Origin: Palaemon carinicauda | Taxonomy: Eukaryota; Arthropoda; Malacostraca; Decapoda; Palaemonidae | Length of the DNA stretch: 64,000 bases | Assembly (NCBI RefSeq): GCF_036898095.1 | Contig: NC_090735.1 | Location: 3,505,978-3,569,977 of the forward strand | Reading direction: 5' to 3' | Shown: positions 21,001 to 30,097 of the stretch, piece by piece | How the letters are laid out: each line of letters begins with the position of its first letter | Position numbering within the stretch: position 1 is the first letter of the stretch | Made by a program: the position numbers and the translations under genes | Notes under the pieces: model-generated | What the model saw: the letters and a program-made list of their open reading frames with translations, nothing else | Told to the model about the DNA's origin: nothing | Database searches by the model: none

Positions 21001-22655
21001 TAAGCGCCGAGCATGCGTCCAGGAGCAGGAAGATTCATCGGAGAGGTCCAGGCAACATTCTTCTTCCCTTTCTTCGTTTCAGGCAGGCCCAGTAGTATCC
21101 ACTCCTAAGGATCAGCCGATCCCCTTCCCTCCAGCAGGAATCGCTGACACTGCGTCAGTCAGCCACCAGCCTTGGTTTAATTCCCTGATGAAAGCGGTCG
21201 TGCAGGCTATGAAGCCAGCCCTCGCTGATCTGGGACTAAAACCAATGGCTCCCTCGCCCCCGCTGAAGAGAAGGAGAGGAGTGGATTTCGCGGTAACTTC
21301 TCCCAGGGTTAAGCTGGCTCCCAAGAGGTCCGTCCGGAAGGCCCCTTCCCCTTTGCAGGCGCTTTATCCTTCTCCTGCGGATGAAGCTTTCCCATCCTCA
21401 GGAGAATCCAGCGAGGTGAGGCACTCTCCCACGGCACCAATGGGAGGAACCCCACCTCAAGGAAGAGAAACGTCTCGCGTAGGAGGGACCTTCCAGACCT
21501 CTTTGCTAGAGTCCTGTATCCCTCCCAGGAGGGAGCCCAAGGACTCAAAGACGATACCCAAGTCATCTTCGAGGATTCGTCCAGAGCCAACCATTCCCCG
21601 GGAGGACGTCCGCGTGTCCCCCCAAGAAGAGCCAATGGGGACAGGAGACTTAGCTGTCAGTCCACAAGGAGGAGAGCAGCGCGAGTCAGAGCATGCCTTC
21701 TGGCAGGTCCTTAATCTAATGAGGCAACTCAATAGTTTTAAGGCCCCCGAGATCGCCCCCCCGCGAAGGCAAGGATACGGTCCTGGACCAAGTTTATGGT
21801 ATTCAGAAGCCCCCAAAGGCCAGTGCAGCCCTGCCATGGTCCCAGGGGGTGAAGAGTGCCAGGGACAAGGTTGAGGGCCAGCTTTTTGAGCTCGCCTGCT
21901 CCAGCCGTTCTTCTGCCGGGAACAAGCTCCTCCCACCTCCTCGCGTTCAGCAGAGGAGGTACTTCGAGATCATGGAGAAGTCTTGTTTAGCTCTTCCCCT
22001 CCACCACTCTGTGGAAGAGCTCACCAAGGGTCTCTCTCTAGAGAAACTCAATGCCCGGCAGGTGACATTCTCAGCGTCGGAGATCCTAAGCCAAGAGAAA
22101 GTCGCCAAGTGTGCCATGCAGGCCACTTCGTAGCTGGATGTCTGGCTGGGGTCTCTGGGCATCCTATTGCGCTCTGAGGACTTGTCCAAGGAGAGCAATA
22201 GGAAGGCGCTGGAGACCTTCCTCCTCTCGGGCACGCGCTCCATCGAGTTCTTGGCTCACCAGGTCACTAACCTATGGGCTAACTCGATTCTAAAGCAACG
22301 TGATGCGGTGACTGAGAGGTTCCACCCGAAGGTCCCCGCTGTGGATGTCAGCAAGCTCAGACATTCCTCCATCCTTGGAGGAAACCTGTTTGAGCCCAAG
22401 GATATAGAACGCACAGCTGAGAGGTGGAGGAAGACGAGTCACGATTCGCTCCTCCAGAAGGCCCTTACATCTCAGCCCTACAAACCTCCAGCTCCTCAAC
22501 AGCAACAGCAGCCTCGCAAGACACCGAAGCAGGCTCCGGCAGCTAAGACCAAGGTGTCTAAACAGCAGCCCTTTCCGGTCAAAGACAAGAAGAGCGAAAA
22601 GTCCTCCAGGGGAGGCAGAAATCCTAGAAGGAGCGGCCAAGGCCGCAAACGCTAG
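18045..22655 (+). pseudogene. gag: DIRS gag-like ORF (copy C), broken by stops and a shift
   Basis: From ATG 18045 the frame encodes a Cys cluster (LCPQCRGQRC and CMEC, residues ~27-44) that could bind zinc, then a basic SR-containing stretch, an amber stop at 18504-18506, and in the same frame SLGLKGSPSKEALFDLI and the RQRSPA repeat domain. Further in-frame TAGs at 19848 and 19884 arise from CAG to TAG in repeat units. After a frameshift in the 20500-20700 region the frame with SRSPSRKRRACVQEQED and PWFNSLMKAVVQAMKP (to 21874) follows. Then, shifted back, come KLLPPPRVQQRRYFEIMEKS and, after a TAG at 22131, SNRKALETFLLSGTRSIEFL and a basic C-terminus ending 22655. It probably forms the particle that packages the RNA. 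The stops mean this copy is dead or would need readthrough. Confidence 0.7.
19138..20070 (+). repeat. 18-bp tandem repeat encoding RQRSPA (SR-like domain), with higher-order period
   Basis: About 50 units of CGCCAGCGCTCTCCTGCT type. A 7-codon spacer DES(P/T)DSS punctuates the array: GATGAGTCA at 19239, 19422, 19551, 19752 and 19917, so the blocks are 183, 129, 201 and 165 bases, all 18n+21 and all multiples of three. Beyond 20070 the array degenerates into RSPTR-type units to ~20700. The unit has no stop in most frames, which creates long mirror frames on both strands. Confidence 0.9.
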
Positions 22656-22707
22656 GATTGGCAATCTCCCTGCGTGTCCACCTGTAGGGGGATGCCTCCA
22701 AAGTTGC

Positions 22708-24060
22708 ATGCACAGGTGGCAGCAACACGAGGCTGATTCCTGGACGGTCTCTGTGATCGGACAAGGATATCGCGTCCCGTTCATAACATCTCAACCTCCC
22801 CTGACAGCGAATCCAGTGTCGTTGAGCTCCTATGCCATGGGATCGGCAAAGGGGCTACCCCTTAGGGCAGATGTCGAGACCATGCTCAAGAAGGATGCTC
22901 TCCAGGAGGTCGTAGACGGCTCCCCAGGCTTCTTCAGTCGACTCTTTCTTGTAAAGAAGGCGTCTGGAGACCCGTCATCGACCTCTCAGCTCTGAACAAG
23001 TTTGTCAAACAAACTTCGTTCAGCATGGAGACAGCAGACACGGTCAGACTTGCAGTGAGACCGCAAGACTTCATGTGCACACTGGATCTGAAGGATGCGT
23101 ACTTCCAGATCCCAATCCATCTGTCTTCCAGGAAGTACCTAAGATTCAGCCTAGACAACAAGATCTACCAGTTCAAGGTGCTGTGTTTCGGTCTCTCCAC
23201 AGCACCTCAGGTGTTCACCAGAGTGTTCACACTGATATCTTCGTGGGCGCACAGGAACGACATCCGTCTCCTCCGTTATCTGGACGACTGGCTGATCCTG
23301 GCAGACTCGGAGTCGACCCTTCTTCGACACCGAGACAGGCTTCTGGGAATTTGCCAAGATATAGGGATCATGGTAAATCTCGAGAAGTCCTCTCTGCTCC
23401 CAACACAACGACTGGTATATCTAGGCATGATATTAGACACTAATCTCCACAAAGCCTTTCCATCAGACGACAGGATAGCAAGGCTGAGGAGGGTTGCAGA
23501 GCCTTTCCTCAGTCGAGAAGACCTTCCAGCCCAATCTTGGTTACATCTCTTAGGTCACCTAGCCTCCTTGGCCCGTCTAGTTCCCAACGGCCGCCTCAGA
23601 ATGAGATCTCTGCAGTGGCGGCTCAAGTCCCAGTGGAATCAAGGCATCGATTCCCCGGACTCTCTGGTCTCGATAGGACCTGCGGAACGGACGGACCTGC
23701 GGTGGTGGCTGACCGATGACAACCTTCGAAAGGGAGTGGATCTTCTCGTCCTTCCCCCGGATTTGATGCTGTTCTCGGACGCATCAAAAGAAGGGTGGGG
23801 GGCCCACGTTCTGAACCAGAGGGCCTCAGGCCTATGGTCTGAATCAGAAAAGTACCTCCACATCAACCTGCTAGAGATGAAGGCCATATTTCTGGCCCTT
23901 CAACAGTTCCAACAGACCCTGGCGGGCCACTCCGTGGTGGTGATGAGCGACAACACCACAGTAGTGGCTTATATCAACAAGCAGGGAGGTACCTTTTCAC
24001 CATAGCTATCCCATCTTGCAGTAGAGATACTGAGATACTGGCAAAAGGAATGTGCTCGCC
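22708..24060 (+). pseudogene. DIRS reverse transcriptase and RNase H (copy C)
   Basis: RT begins around PLTANPVSLSSYAMG and FFSRLFLVKKASG; a small deletion at about 22965 shifts the frame, after which RPVIDLSALNKFVKQTSF, LDLKDAYFQIPI, FKVLCFGLSTAPQVFTRVF and the active site YLDDW (23277-23291) follow in the frame open from 23025. RNase H has FSDASKEGWG (23772), HINLLEMKA and MSDNTTVVAYINKQGG. It stops at TAG 24003-24005, and about 50 bases before NVLADSLSR appear deleted compared with copies D and F, removing part of RNase H. RT and RNase H make the element's DNA copy from RNA. The polymerase domain itself keeps its catalytic Asp pair. Confidence 0.85.
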
Positions 24061-24531
24061 GACAGTCTGAGCAGAGCTTCGCAGATAGTGAGTACCGAGT
24101 GGTCTTTGGATCCTCAAGTAGCCAACAAAGTCCTGACTTTGTGGGGTTCCCCGACAGTGGACCTGTTCGCGACAGCCTTGAATTTCAAGCTGCCGCTGTA
24201 CTGCTCCCCAGTCCCGGACCCCAAGGCACTCTGGCAAGATGCCTTCCAACAACGGTGGGACAACATCGACGTGAACGCCTTCCCACCGTTCTGTCTGATG
24301 AGAAGGGTGCTCAACAAGACCAGACTATCGGTCAACCTGTCAGTGACCTTAATAGCTCCGCTATGGCATCATGCAGAGTGGTTCCCGGACCTTCTGCAGC
24401 TTCTGACGGAACTCCCGAGAGAGCTTCCCCCACGACACGAGCTACTCAGACAACCACATTGCAACATCTTCCACAAAGCCGTAGCATCGCTTCGGCTTAC
24501 GCCTGGAGACTATCCAGCGTCTCCTCACTGA
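24040..24531 (+). pseudogene. RNase H end and MT-like region of DIRS pol (copy C)
   Basis: Starts in the RNase H end (NVLADSLSRASQIVSTEWSL) and continues SPTVDLFATALNFKLP, YCSPVPDPKALWQDAFQQRW, NAFPPFCLMRRVL, APLWHHAEWFPDLL. In DIRS1-like elements a methyltransferase-like domain lies between RNase H and recombinase; the FPPF block resembles the (D/N)PP(Y/F) motif of DNA N6-adenine methylases, but the usual first residue is Ala here, so catalytic activity is doubtful. The frame ends at 24531 and overlaps the recombinase frame. Confidence 0.6.
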
Positions 24532-25549
24532 GAGAGGCTTTTCGCAACAAGTTGCGGAAAGGATGTCTCGACACCTGCGAAAGTCATCCGCAGGGGTCTA
24601 CCAGGCGAAGTGGAGAGTCTTCTGTGGTTGGTGTCGTGGGAGGGGTATCTCTCCCCTCGATGCCACTATTCCAGCAATAGCGGAGTTTCTCGTGTATTTG
24701 CGGGAGCAAATGCGCCTTTCAGTCTCGGCGGTGAAAGGCTATCGCTCAGCCTTAAGCCTATCCTTCAGGCTGAAAGGAATAGACATTTCCTCCTCGCTGG
24801 AACTTTCCTTACTCATACGAAGCTACGAGCTTACCTGCCCTCAGTCGGAAGTGAGACCTCCTCCATGGAACGTGGTTCGGGTCCTCAGGGCTTTGAAGAG
24901 ACCCCCGTTCGAACCATTACGCCAGGCCTCTGACCAACACCTGACTTGGAAGACGGTAATCCTGCTCGCTCTGGCTTCGGCCAAGTGGGTCAGTGAACTT
25001 CATGGTCTCTCATACGACATCGCCCATTCAAGGGGATGGGGGGAGGTAACGTTCAGGTTTGTCCCTGAGTTTGTTGCCAAGACTCAGAACCCTGGAGTGC
25101 CGGACCCACGGTTCGACTCCTTCAGGGTTACGAGTCTCCGTTCTGTAACAGATGACCCAGACCATCTGCTACTTTGCCCAGTAAGAAGTCTGAGGCGTTA
25201 TCTGAAGAGAACAGCTGCAGTCCGTCCCCGCGTGCAAGCTCTGTTTGTGAGCACGGGAAAGACGAAGAGGAGGGTCACCAAGAATACCATCTCAGCCTGG
25301 ATTCGACGGACCATTCATCATGCCTTGAATCCAGACCCTCCTCCGTCACGTCGCCCTAGGGCACATGATGTCAGGGGCATCGCTACATCCCAGGCCTTCA
25401 AGAGAAACTTCTCTGTGACGCAGGTGTTACAAGCTGGGGTCTGGAAGCGTCAAACGACCTTCACAGCCCACTACCTGCAGGACGTGACCCACAGGAGCCT
25501 CGATACTTTTTCTATCGGCCCTGTGGTGGCTGCACAACAGCTGGTCTAA
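24506..25549 (+). CDS. DIRS tyrosine recombinase (copy C), long ORF lacking one catalytic Arg
   Basis: Open from 24563 (ATG) to TAA 25547-25549, 328 codons; the homologous N-terminus extends upstream to about 24506 (ETIQRLLTERGFSQQVAERM), overlapping the MT-like frame, so the natural start is probably earlier. Family: tyrosine recombinases cut and rejoin DNA using R...HxxR...Y. Seen: KWVSELHGLS at residues ~141-150, where the first catalytic Arg is Trp (TGG, 24986-24988); copies A, D, E and F have KRV here. HDVR at residues 268-271 and HYL with Tyr 304 are present. The substitution should abolish strand cleavage; the rest of the frame is intact. It would integrate the circular cDNA. Confidence 0.85.
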   Translation, partial: ETIQRLLTERGFSQQVAERMSRHLRKSSAGVYQAKWRVFCGWCRGRGISPLDATIPAIAEFLVYLREQMRLSVSAVKGYRSALSLSFRLKGIDISSSLELSLLIRSYELTCPQSEVRPPPWNVVRVLRALKRPPFEPLRQASDQHLTWKTVILLALASAKWVSELHGLSYDIAHSRGWGEVTFRFVPEFVAKTQNPGVPDPRFDSFRVTSLRSVTDDPDHLLLCPVRSLRRYLKRTAAVRPRVQALFVSTGKTKRRVTKNTISAWIRRTIHHALNPDPPPSRRPRAHDVRGIATSQAFKRNFSVTQVLQAGVWKRQTTFTAHYLQDVTHRSLDTFSIGPVVAAQQLV

Positions 25550-26033
25550 CCTCAGGCTCCTTTATGGACAGGTAGCAGAAGGTTGAGGTCACTGTTACCC
25601 GGTTTTAGTCTGCGTGAATGAAAGAGTATGTCTGGCCCTTACTTCTTTCTTCATCCTCCCCTCTCTTGGGGAATGCAGCATCCTGGGTCTCTGCATAGCT
25701 GACCTCAAACCTCTGCAGGTAAACCATGCTTCCTTGTGTTCCTAGTATTAAGAATAATACTGTCGCGTCCCCCATACCCTGACGAGGTGGTATTGGGACA
25801 TCCTAGCCTAGAATTCCATCTAAAGGACTTCAGGTCAACTTCCTAGGACGAGTCACACTTCATTTCTCCACACACAACTTATGTAGGCCGCACGTTTCTT
25901 GCGTAGCAAGAAACTTGCGAGGTGCAGGGACTCTTTTTCTCGAGTGCTGCTCACTCGGATTCTGAGTCCCCGGGTAAGCCAAAGCCAGTAAGGCTGGGGA
26001 CTTTCCACCCTGCCTAAGGGTAAGTCACCCTAT
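25550..26033 (+). other. 3' non-coding region of copy C
   Basis: Between recombinase stop and the complementary region. Shared with copy B (27100-27620), including CCCCTCTCTTGGGG(A/T)(A/T), so it belongs to the element. No frame seen. Confidence 0.6.
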
Positions 26034-26133
26034 GTAAATAGCGTGGTTTGTATTTCGGCTACGGAACAAATGACAAATTTGGAGATAATTTGTATTTTTC
26101 CTAACCATACAAACCTTAGCTATTTACACATAT
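26034..26133 (+). repeat. internal complementary region (ICR) of copy C
   Basis: 26034-26072 is the reverse complement of the left outer end 17740-17777 (two or three mismatches), and 26070-26133 is the reverse complement of the right outer end 26321-26384 (few mismatches); the two are joined without a gap. This is the diagnostic DIRS feature thought to template end completion and circularisation. Confidence 0.9.
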
Positions 26134-26173
26134 TTGCCCGCCAGCCCTGTCCCCCAAGACAAGTCCTACCTCT

Positions 26174-26384
26174 AAGTGAAGTGAGGCGGCTCACCAGTGT
26201 GTGGGGGGGGAGGGGTAGCTAGCTACCCCTCCCCTACCCCCGTGCTAACTAGCGCGGGGGTAGTTTAACCCTCGTTAAAATCTAATGGCTCGTCATTTCA
26301 GCTACGCCGAAAGTAAACCCCTATGTAAATAGCTAAGGTTTGTATGGTTAGGAAAAATACAAATTATTTCCGAATTTGTCATTT
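26174..26384 (+). repeat. right inverted terminal repeat of copy C
   Basis: Begins AAGTGAAGTGAGG and ends GAATTTGTCATTT. Pairs with 17740-17923 and contains the same 28-base palindrome (about 26209-26236). The last ~60 bases are not in the left repeat and are represented in the ICR. Confidence 0.9.
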
Positions 26385-27966
26385 TTGAGCAGACCTGCCC
26401 TCGAGTTGAGGTGAGTTCACAATCCTGGAACGTTGTGAAAGCGTTACAGTACTTTCTCTGAAGGTGGCACCCTATGAACCGTTGAGGTAAGCCTTGGACA
26501 TGGACCTAACCCTGAAGACGGTTTTTCTGCTCACTTTAGCCTTGGCTTAATGGGTTAGTGACCTACACGGACTCTCATTCAATATCACCCATTCAAGGTG
26601 GTGGAGGCAGGTCTCGCTCCATTTCATCTCTAATGTCGTCACTAACACCTGAACCCTTCATGATTCCAGATACATATTGTTTGAAATTTTGAGTCTTAAG
26701 GATATAACTGATGATCCTGGAAAGTTTTTACTGTGTCCTGTGAGAGCACTGAGGTGCTATATTAAGCATATGAAGACTATTAGACCCCACCTGTAGCATC
26801 TCTTTGTGAACACGGGAAGGGTGAAGTACTGTAGATTGAAGTACTGTACTGTAAACGATTTCCAGAAATACAATCTCGTTCGGGGTAAGATAGGTTATCT
26901 CTTGAACAATCACTTCATCTTCCACAGAAGCCACACGAGTTAGAGCTCATGACGTGAGAGATATTAGTACCTCTCTTGCTTTTAAAAAGGAATTTTTCTC
27001 TGATACAGGTTGTTCAGGCAGGTGTGTGACCCACAGGTCCCTTGTCACATTCTCCTTAAGGCCTGTTGTCGTTGCTCAGCAAGTGGTATAGCTACCTTGC
27101 CTCCTCTCACAGGACCTGTAAAAGTGAGCTGAGAACTGAAGTTACATATAAGACTGGAGTGCAAGTAAAGAATGACTTGCCTTTTCTTTTCCTTTCAATC
27201 TTCCCCTCTCTTGGGGTACAGCATTGAAAGACCTTGCCAGTCGGACTCAATCTCACAGTCAGGTAAGCCCATTCTGCTTGTAGCTATTCCGTGCTCAAGC
27301 ACAGGAGAGTCTTCGCCCCACACCACACCTCTTACGAAGGGTAGTTTGATGTAGCCAGGCAAGTCCATACTCTTAAAATAGCCTTCATATTGCAGTGCCA
27401 GCAAACCCATTACTTTCCAGGTCTACTATTCAGAAGATTTTGGCTCAAATACAACCCTTTTAATGGCCACAACCATGAAATTCGCTAGTTCTCCATCTGG
27501 GATTTACGAGGTGCAAGGGACCCTTACTCTAGTAAGCTTCCAAGATGCTTGAGTTTTGAGATCCTGGGTCAAGTTTCCAGTTAGCTGGAAAAGAGACTTC
27601 CTGCAGCCTAATGGCGAGTCGTAGGTAAAGGACGAGGGTTTGCATTCATGTAGGAACGACTCACAAATTTTTAAAGTAATTTTTATTTTTCCCAACTATA
27701 CAAACCTTAGTTCTTTACTCAAACTTTCCTGCAATCACCATAACCTGAGAAAGTCCCAGGCTTCTATCTAAGTGAGTTAACAGTGAGCCATCAGGGTTGG
27801 AGGGGACAGTTGCCTCCCTGCTACCAATAGGTAACTTCATGTCGGTTGTTTACACTTCACTATTTTTTTAACTGCCTTGTTCCACCTTCACTGTTACCTA
27901 TTCACCTAGATAAAGGATTTGGATTTACATAGTTTGGAAAAATTACTTTAAAAGTTTGTAATTTCA
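26385..27966 (+). mobile_element. DIRS1-like copy B, right part
   Basis: Resumes the recombinase of copy B directly after copy C: TTGAGCAGACCTGCC, then LTLALA*WVSDLHGLSFNI (26530-26590; a stop, and Trp where the Arg should be), DITDDPGKFLLCPVRALR (26705-26755), RAHDVRDISTSLAFKKEF (26940-27000) and GPVVVAQQVV-like end by 27090. The non-coding 3' region (27100-27620), an ICR at 27628-27735 and a right terminus ending near 27966 (TAGTTTGGAAAAATTACTTT) follow. Dead copy. Confidence 0.75.
27628..27735 (+). repeat. ICR of copy B
   Basis: GTAAAGGACGAGGGTTTGCA...TAGGAACGACTCACAAATTTTT...CTATACAAACCTTAG: same arrangement as in copy C, with its second half complementary to the terminal 27915-27966. 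Confidence 0.65.
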
Positions 27967-27999
27967 ATTGTAAACATGCTCTCCCTCTTGCAAGGTTGT

Positions 28000-28545
28000 A
28001 TGGAAATTCTGACTACTATTGAGAAAAATAGCAATAATGAAAGAAGCTAATTTTACTATTTTTAGTGATGCAAACAGTGTCTTGCAGGCATTGACTGTTT
28101 TAAGCCACCACCCCATTAGTATTAAAACTTTTAATGTCTGTATATTTGTAGCACTACAGGCAAGAAGGTCAGTTTTTCTGGGTTCCAGTTCATGTGGAAA
28201 CCAAGAGGTGGACAAATTAGCAAAAGAGGTAGAATACGAATTACTTCCTGGCAGATATCCGCTTTTGCGTAATGACTTTTTGCCTAATATCCCAAGGTCT
28301 CTTGGTGATATTTGGCAACATTATTGGAATTCTGTGGATCAGAATAAGATCACAAGTGCTATACCTGTACCTCCATGGAAATATGATAATATTCATAGAA
28401 GGTGGGAAACTACCTTCTGCCAACTAAGAATTGGGCACACTCGTTAACACACAGGTTCTTGATGAAAGGCAGATACTAACCCTTCTGCAATGATTGCTTG
28501 GTTCCCTTGACTGTTAAGACATTTATTGATTGGGGACTCTAGCTC
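28000..28545 (+). pseudogene. C-terminal RNase H domain of a non-LTR retrotransposon
   Basis: The frame reads FTIFSDANSVLQAL (first RNase H block with D), then a degenerate strand before SSSCGNQEVDKLAKE (block with the last D), ERRWETTFCQLRIGHTR-like end, and, after a stop at 28445, HTGS/LTHRFLM and CNDCLVPLTVKTFI in another frame. The order RNase H, LRxGHTRLTH, CxxC, LTV is typical of LINEs of the I/Jockey kind with a 3' RNase H. No RT part precedes it, so it is a 5'-truncated fragment. RNase H would remove the RNA template. Confidence 0.7.
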
Positions 28546-28547
28546 TC

Positions 28548-29050
28548 TTGATGCTTTGCATCATCTGTGGCCTTCCTTAAGGCTTTAGTGCTCCCCCATG
28601 AAAGAATGGCATTTGGAGTTGCTTAAGCTGTTATGCCCTTCCCTACTGAGGTGCTGGAGGGGAGTCCTTCCAGTCAGTTTCGTGTCCTATGCTGACACTT
28701 CCTCTGCAGCTTCTCTTCCACTTTAGGAGTTCCAGGTAGGGGTGAGAGTGAATACACATGCTGAGCTTGCTCAGCAGGGGAAACCTGGTGTTCTTTCACA
28801 CTACGAAGTTGGTCGCCCTTCTCGCCAGCATGAGATGGCTTCTTCACTTAAGTGGTATCCTCTCAAGTACAGTACCTCGTAAATGAGTGTGCGAATCTTT
28901 GCTTCCTTACTTAAGCGCTTCGGAGTCCCCCTGGTGATCGTGGTCGCCAACTTCCTGGAGTTGCAGCCCCTTTTTACTGTGCCATCAAGGCACAATGAGT
29001 CTGTACAAGTCTCATGAGTGTTAGACCTGGGTGTCTACCCCCTTGGGGGA
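28548..29050 (+). mobile_element. DIRS gag fragment related to copy E
   Basis: Matches 55090-55610 in order: TGTGGCCTTCCTTAAGGCTTT, GGGAGTCCTTCCAGTCAGTTTC, GCTGACACTTCCTCTGCAG, CACATGCTGAGCTTGCTCAGC, GGTATCCTCTCAAGTAC and TGCCATCAAGG. It has no termini and no pol part; an isolated internal fragment. Confidence 0.65.
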
Positions 29051-29094
29051 AGCACTGGTTTGTTCTGATATTCACAAGCACTGGCAATGCACGT

Positions 29095-29252
29095 TCTCAG
29101 CTATTTAATAGATTTATTTTAATGTTGTTATTATTCTTAAACTTCTCTTGTAGTATATTTCCTTATTTCCTTTCCTCACTGAGCTATTTTCTCTGTTGGA
29201 GCCCTTAGGCTTATAGCATCCTGCTTTTCCAACTAGTGTTGTAGCTTAGCAA

Positions 29253-29291
<39 letters not shown>

Positions 29292-29300
29292 TCAATAATG

Positions 29301-29342
<42 letters not shown>

Positions 29343-29358
29343 GTAATAATAATAATAT
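29095..29358 (+). mobile_element. LINE 3' end with long (AAT)n tail, host of copy D
   Basis: Starts near 29105 at TAATAGATTTATTTTAATGT, has the common boxes (TTATAGCATCCTGCTTTTCC at 29211-29230, AACTAGTGTTGTAGCTTAGC) and then AAT repeats from 29254. The AAT tract is split by DIRS copy D and resumes at 35804-35819. Confidence 0.75.
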
Positions 29359-29545
29359 GTTATTTTTATTAATAAAATAAATTTTTGAATATACTTACCC
29401 GGTGATTATATAAGCTGCAACTCTGTTGCTCGACAGAAAACTCTACGTTCAAAATACGCCAGCGATCGCTATGCAGGTAGGGGGTGTACATCAACAGCGC
29501 CATCTGTCTAGCAGGTACTCAGTACTCAATGTAAACACAGAACCA
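29359..29545 (-). repeat. right-terminal inverted repeat of copy D
   Basis: GTTATTTTTATTAATAAAAT outer end, then CGGTGATTATATAAGCTGCA and the CGATCGCTATGCAGG box; pairs with 35632-35802. Confidence 0.85.
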
Positions 29546-29589
29546 ATATTCTCCTCGGTCCACTGGGTCTCTATTGGGGAGGAAGGGAG

Positions 29590-29700
29590 GGTCCTTTAAT
29601 ATATAATCACCGGGTAAGTATATTCAAAAATTTATTTTATTAATAAAAATAACATTTTTCAATATTAAACTTAGCCGGTGATTATATAAGCTGATTCACA
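29590..29700 (-). repeat. ICR of copy D
   Basis: Contains the reverse complement of 29359-29410 (TATTCAAAAATTTATTTTAT, AATAAAAATAAC) fused to the reverse complement of 35765-35802 (TTCAATATTAAACTTAGC). Same design as in copies C and F. Confidence 0.85.
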
Positions 29701-30097
29701 CCCAGGGGGGTGGGTAGAGACCAGCATTACTTGTTTACATTATTATGAGCTAAGTATTTTGTATTTCATTTTAGCAGTTATTCAAAATAACAAACATAAA
29801 ATAAATAAGTACCTGGTAAGGAAGTCGACTTGAACAATTACTCTGCCTTTTTAAGTACGTCTTCCTTACGGAGCCTCGCGATCCTCTTAGGATGCTGAGC
29901 GACCCCTAGGATCTGAAGTATCAAGGGTTGCAACCCATACAACAGGACCTCATCAAAACCTCTAATCTAGGCGCTTCTCAAGAAATGACTTTGACCACCC
30001 GCCAAATCAAGTAGGATGCGAAAGGCTTCTTAGCCTTCCGGACAACCCAAAAACAATAATAAAACATTTCAAGAGAAAGATTAAAAAGGTTATGGAA

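Larger units (their letters stand above)
17740..26384 (+). mobile_element. DIRS1-like retrotransposon copy C, structurally complete
   Basis: An 8.6-kb element bounded by inverted terminal repeats (17740-17923 and 26174-26384). It encodes gag, RT/RNase H, an MT-like region and tyrosine recombinase in order, with an internal complementary region at 26034-26133. In DIRS elements, RNA is copied by RT and the product is circularised using the complementary region; the recombinase then integrates the circle without target duplication. Removing the element joins AGTT to TTGAGC, which matches AGTTTTGAGC at the same recombinase position in copy E (near 58290), so the insertion into copy B is clean. 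ORFs carry several stops and shifts (listed separately), so it is not autonomous now, though it is clearly the youngest copy of its family here. Confidence 0.9.
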
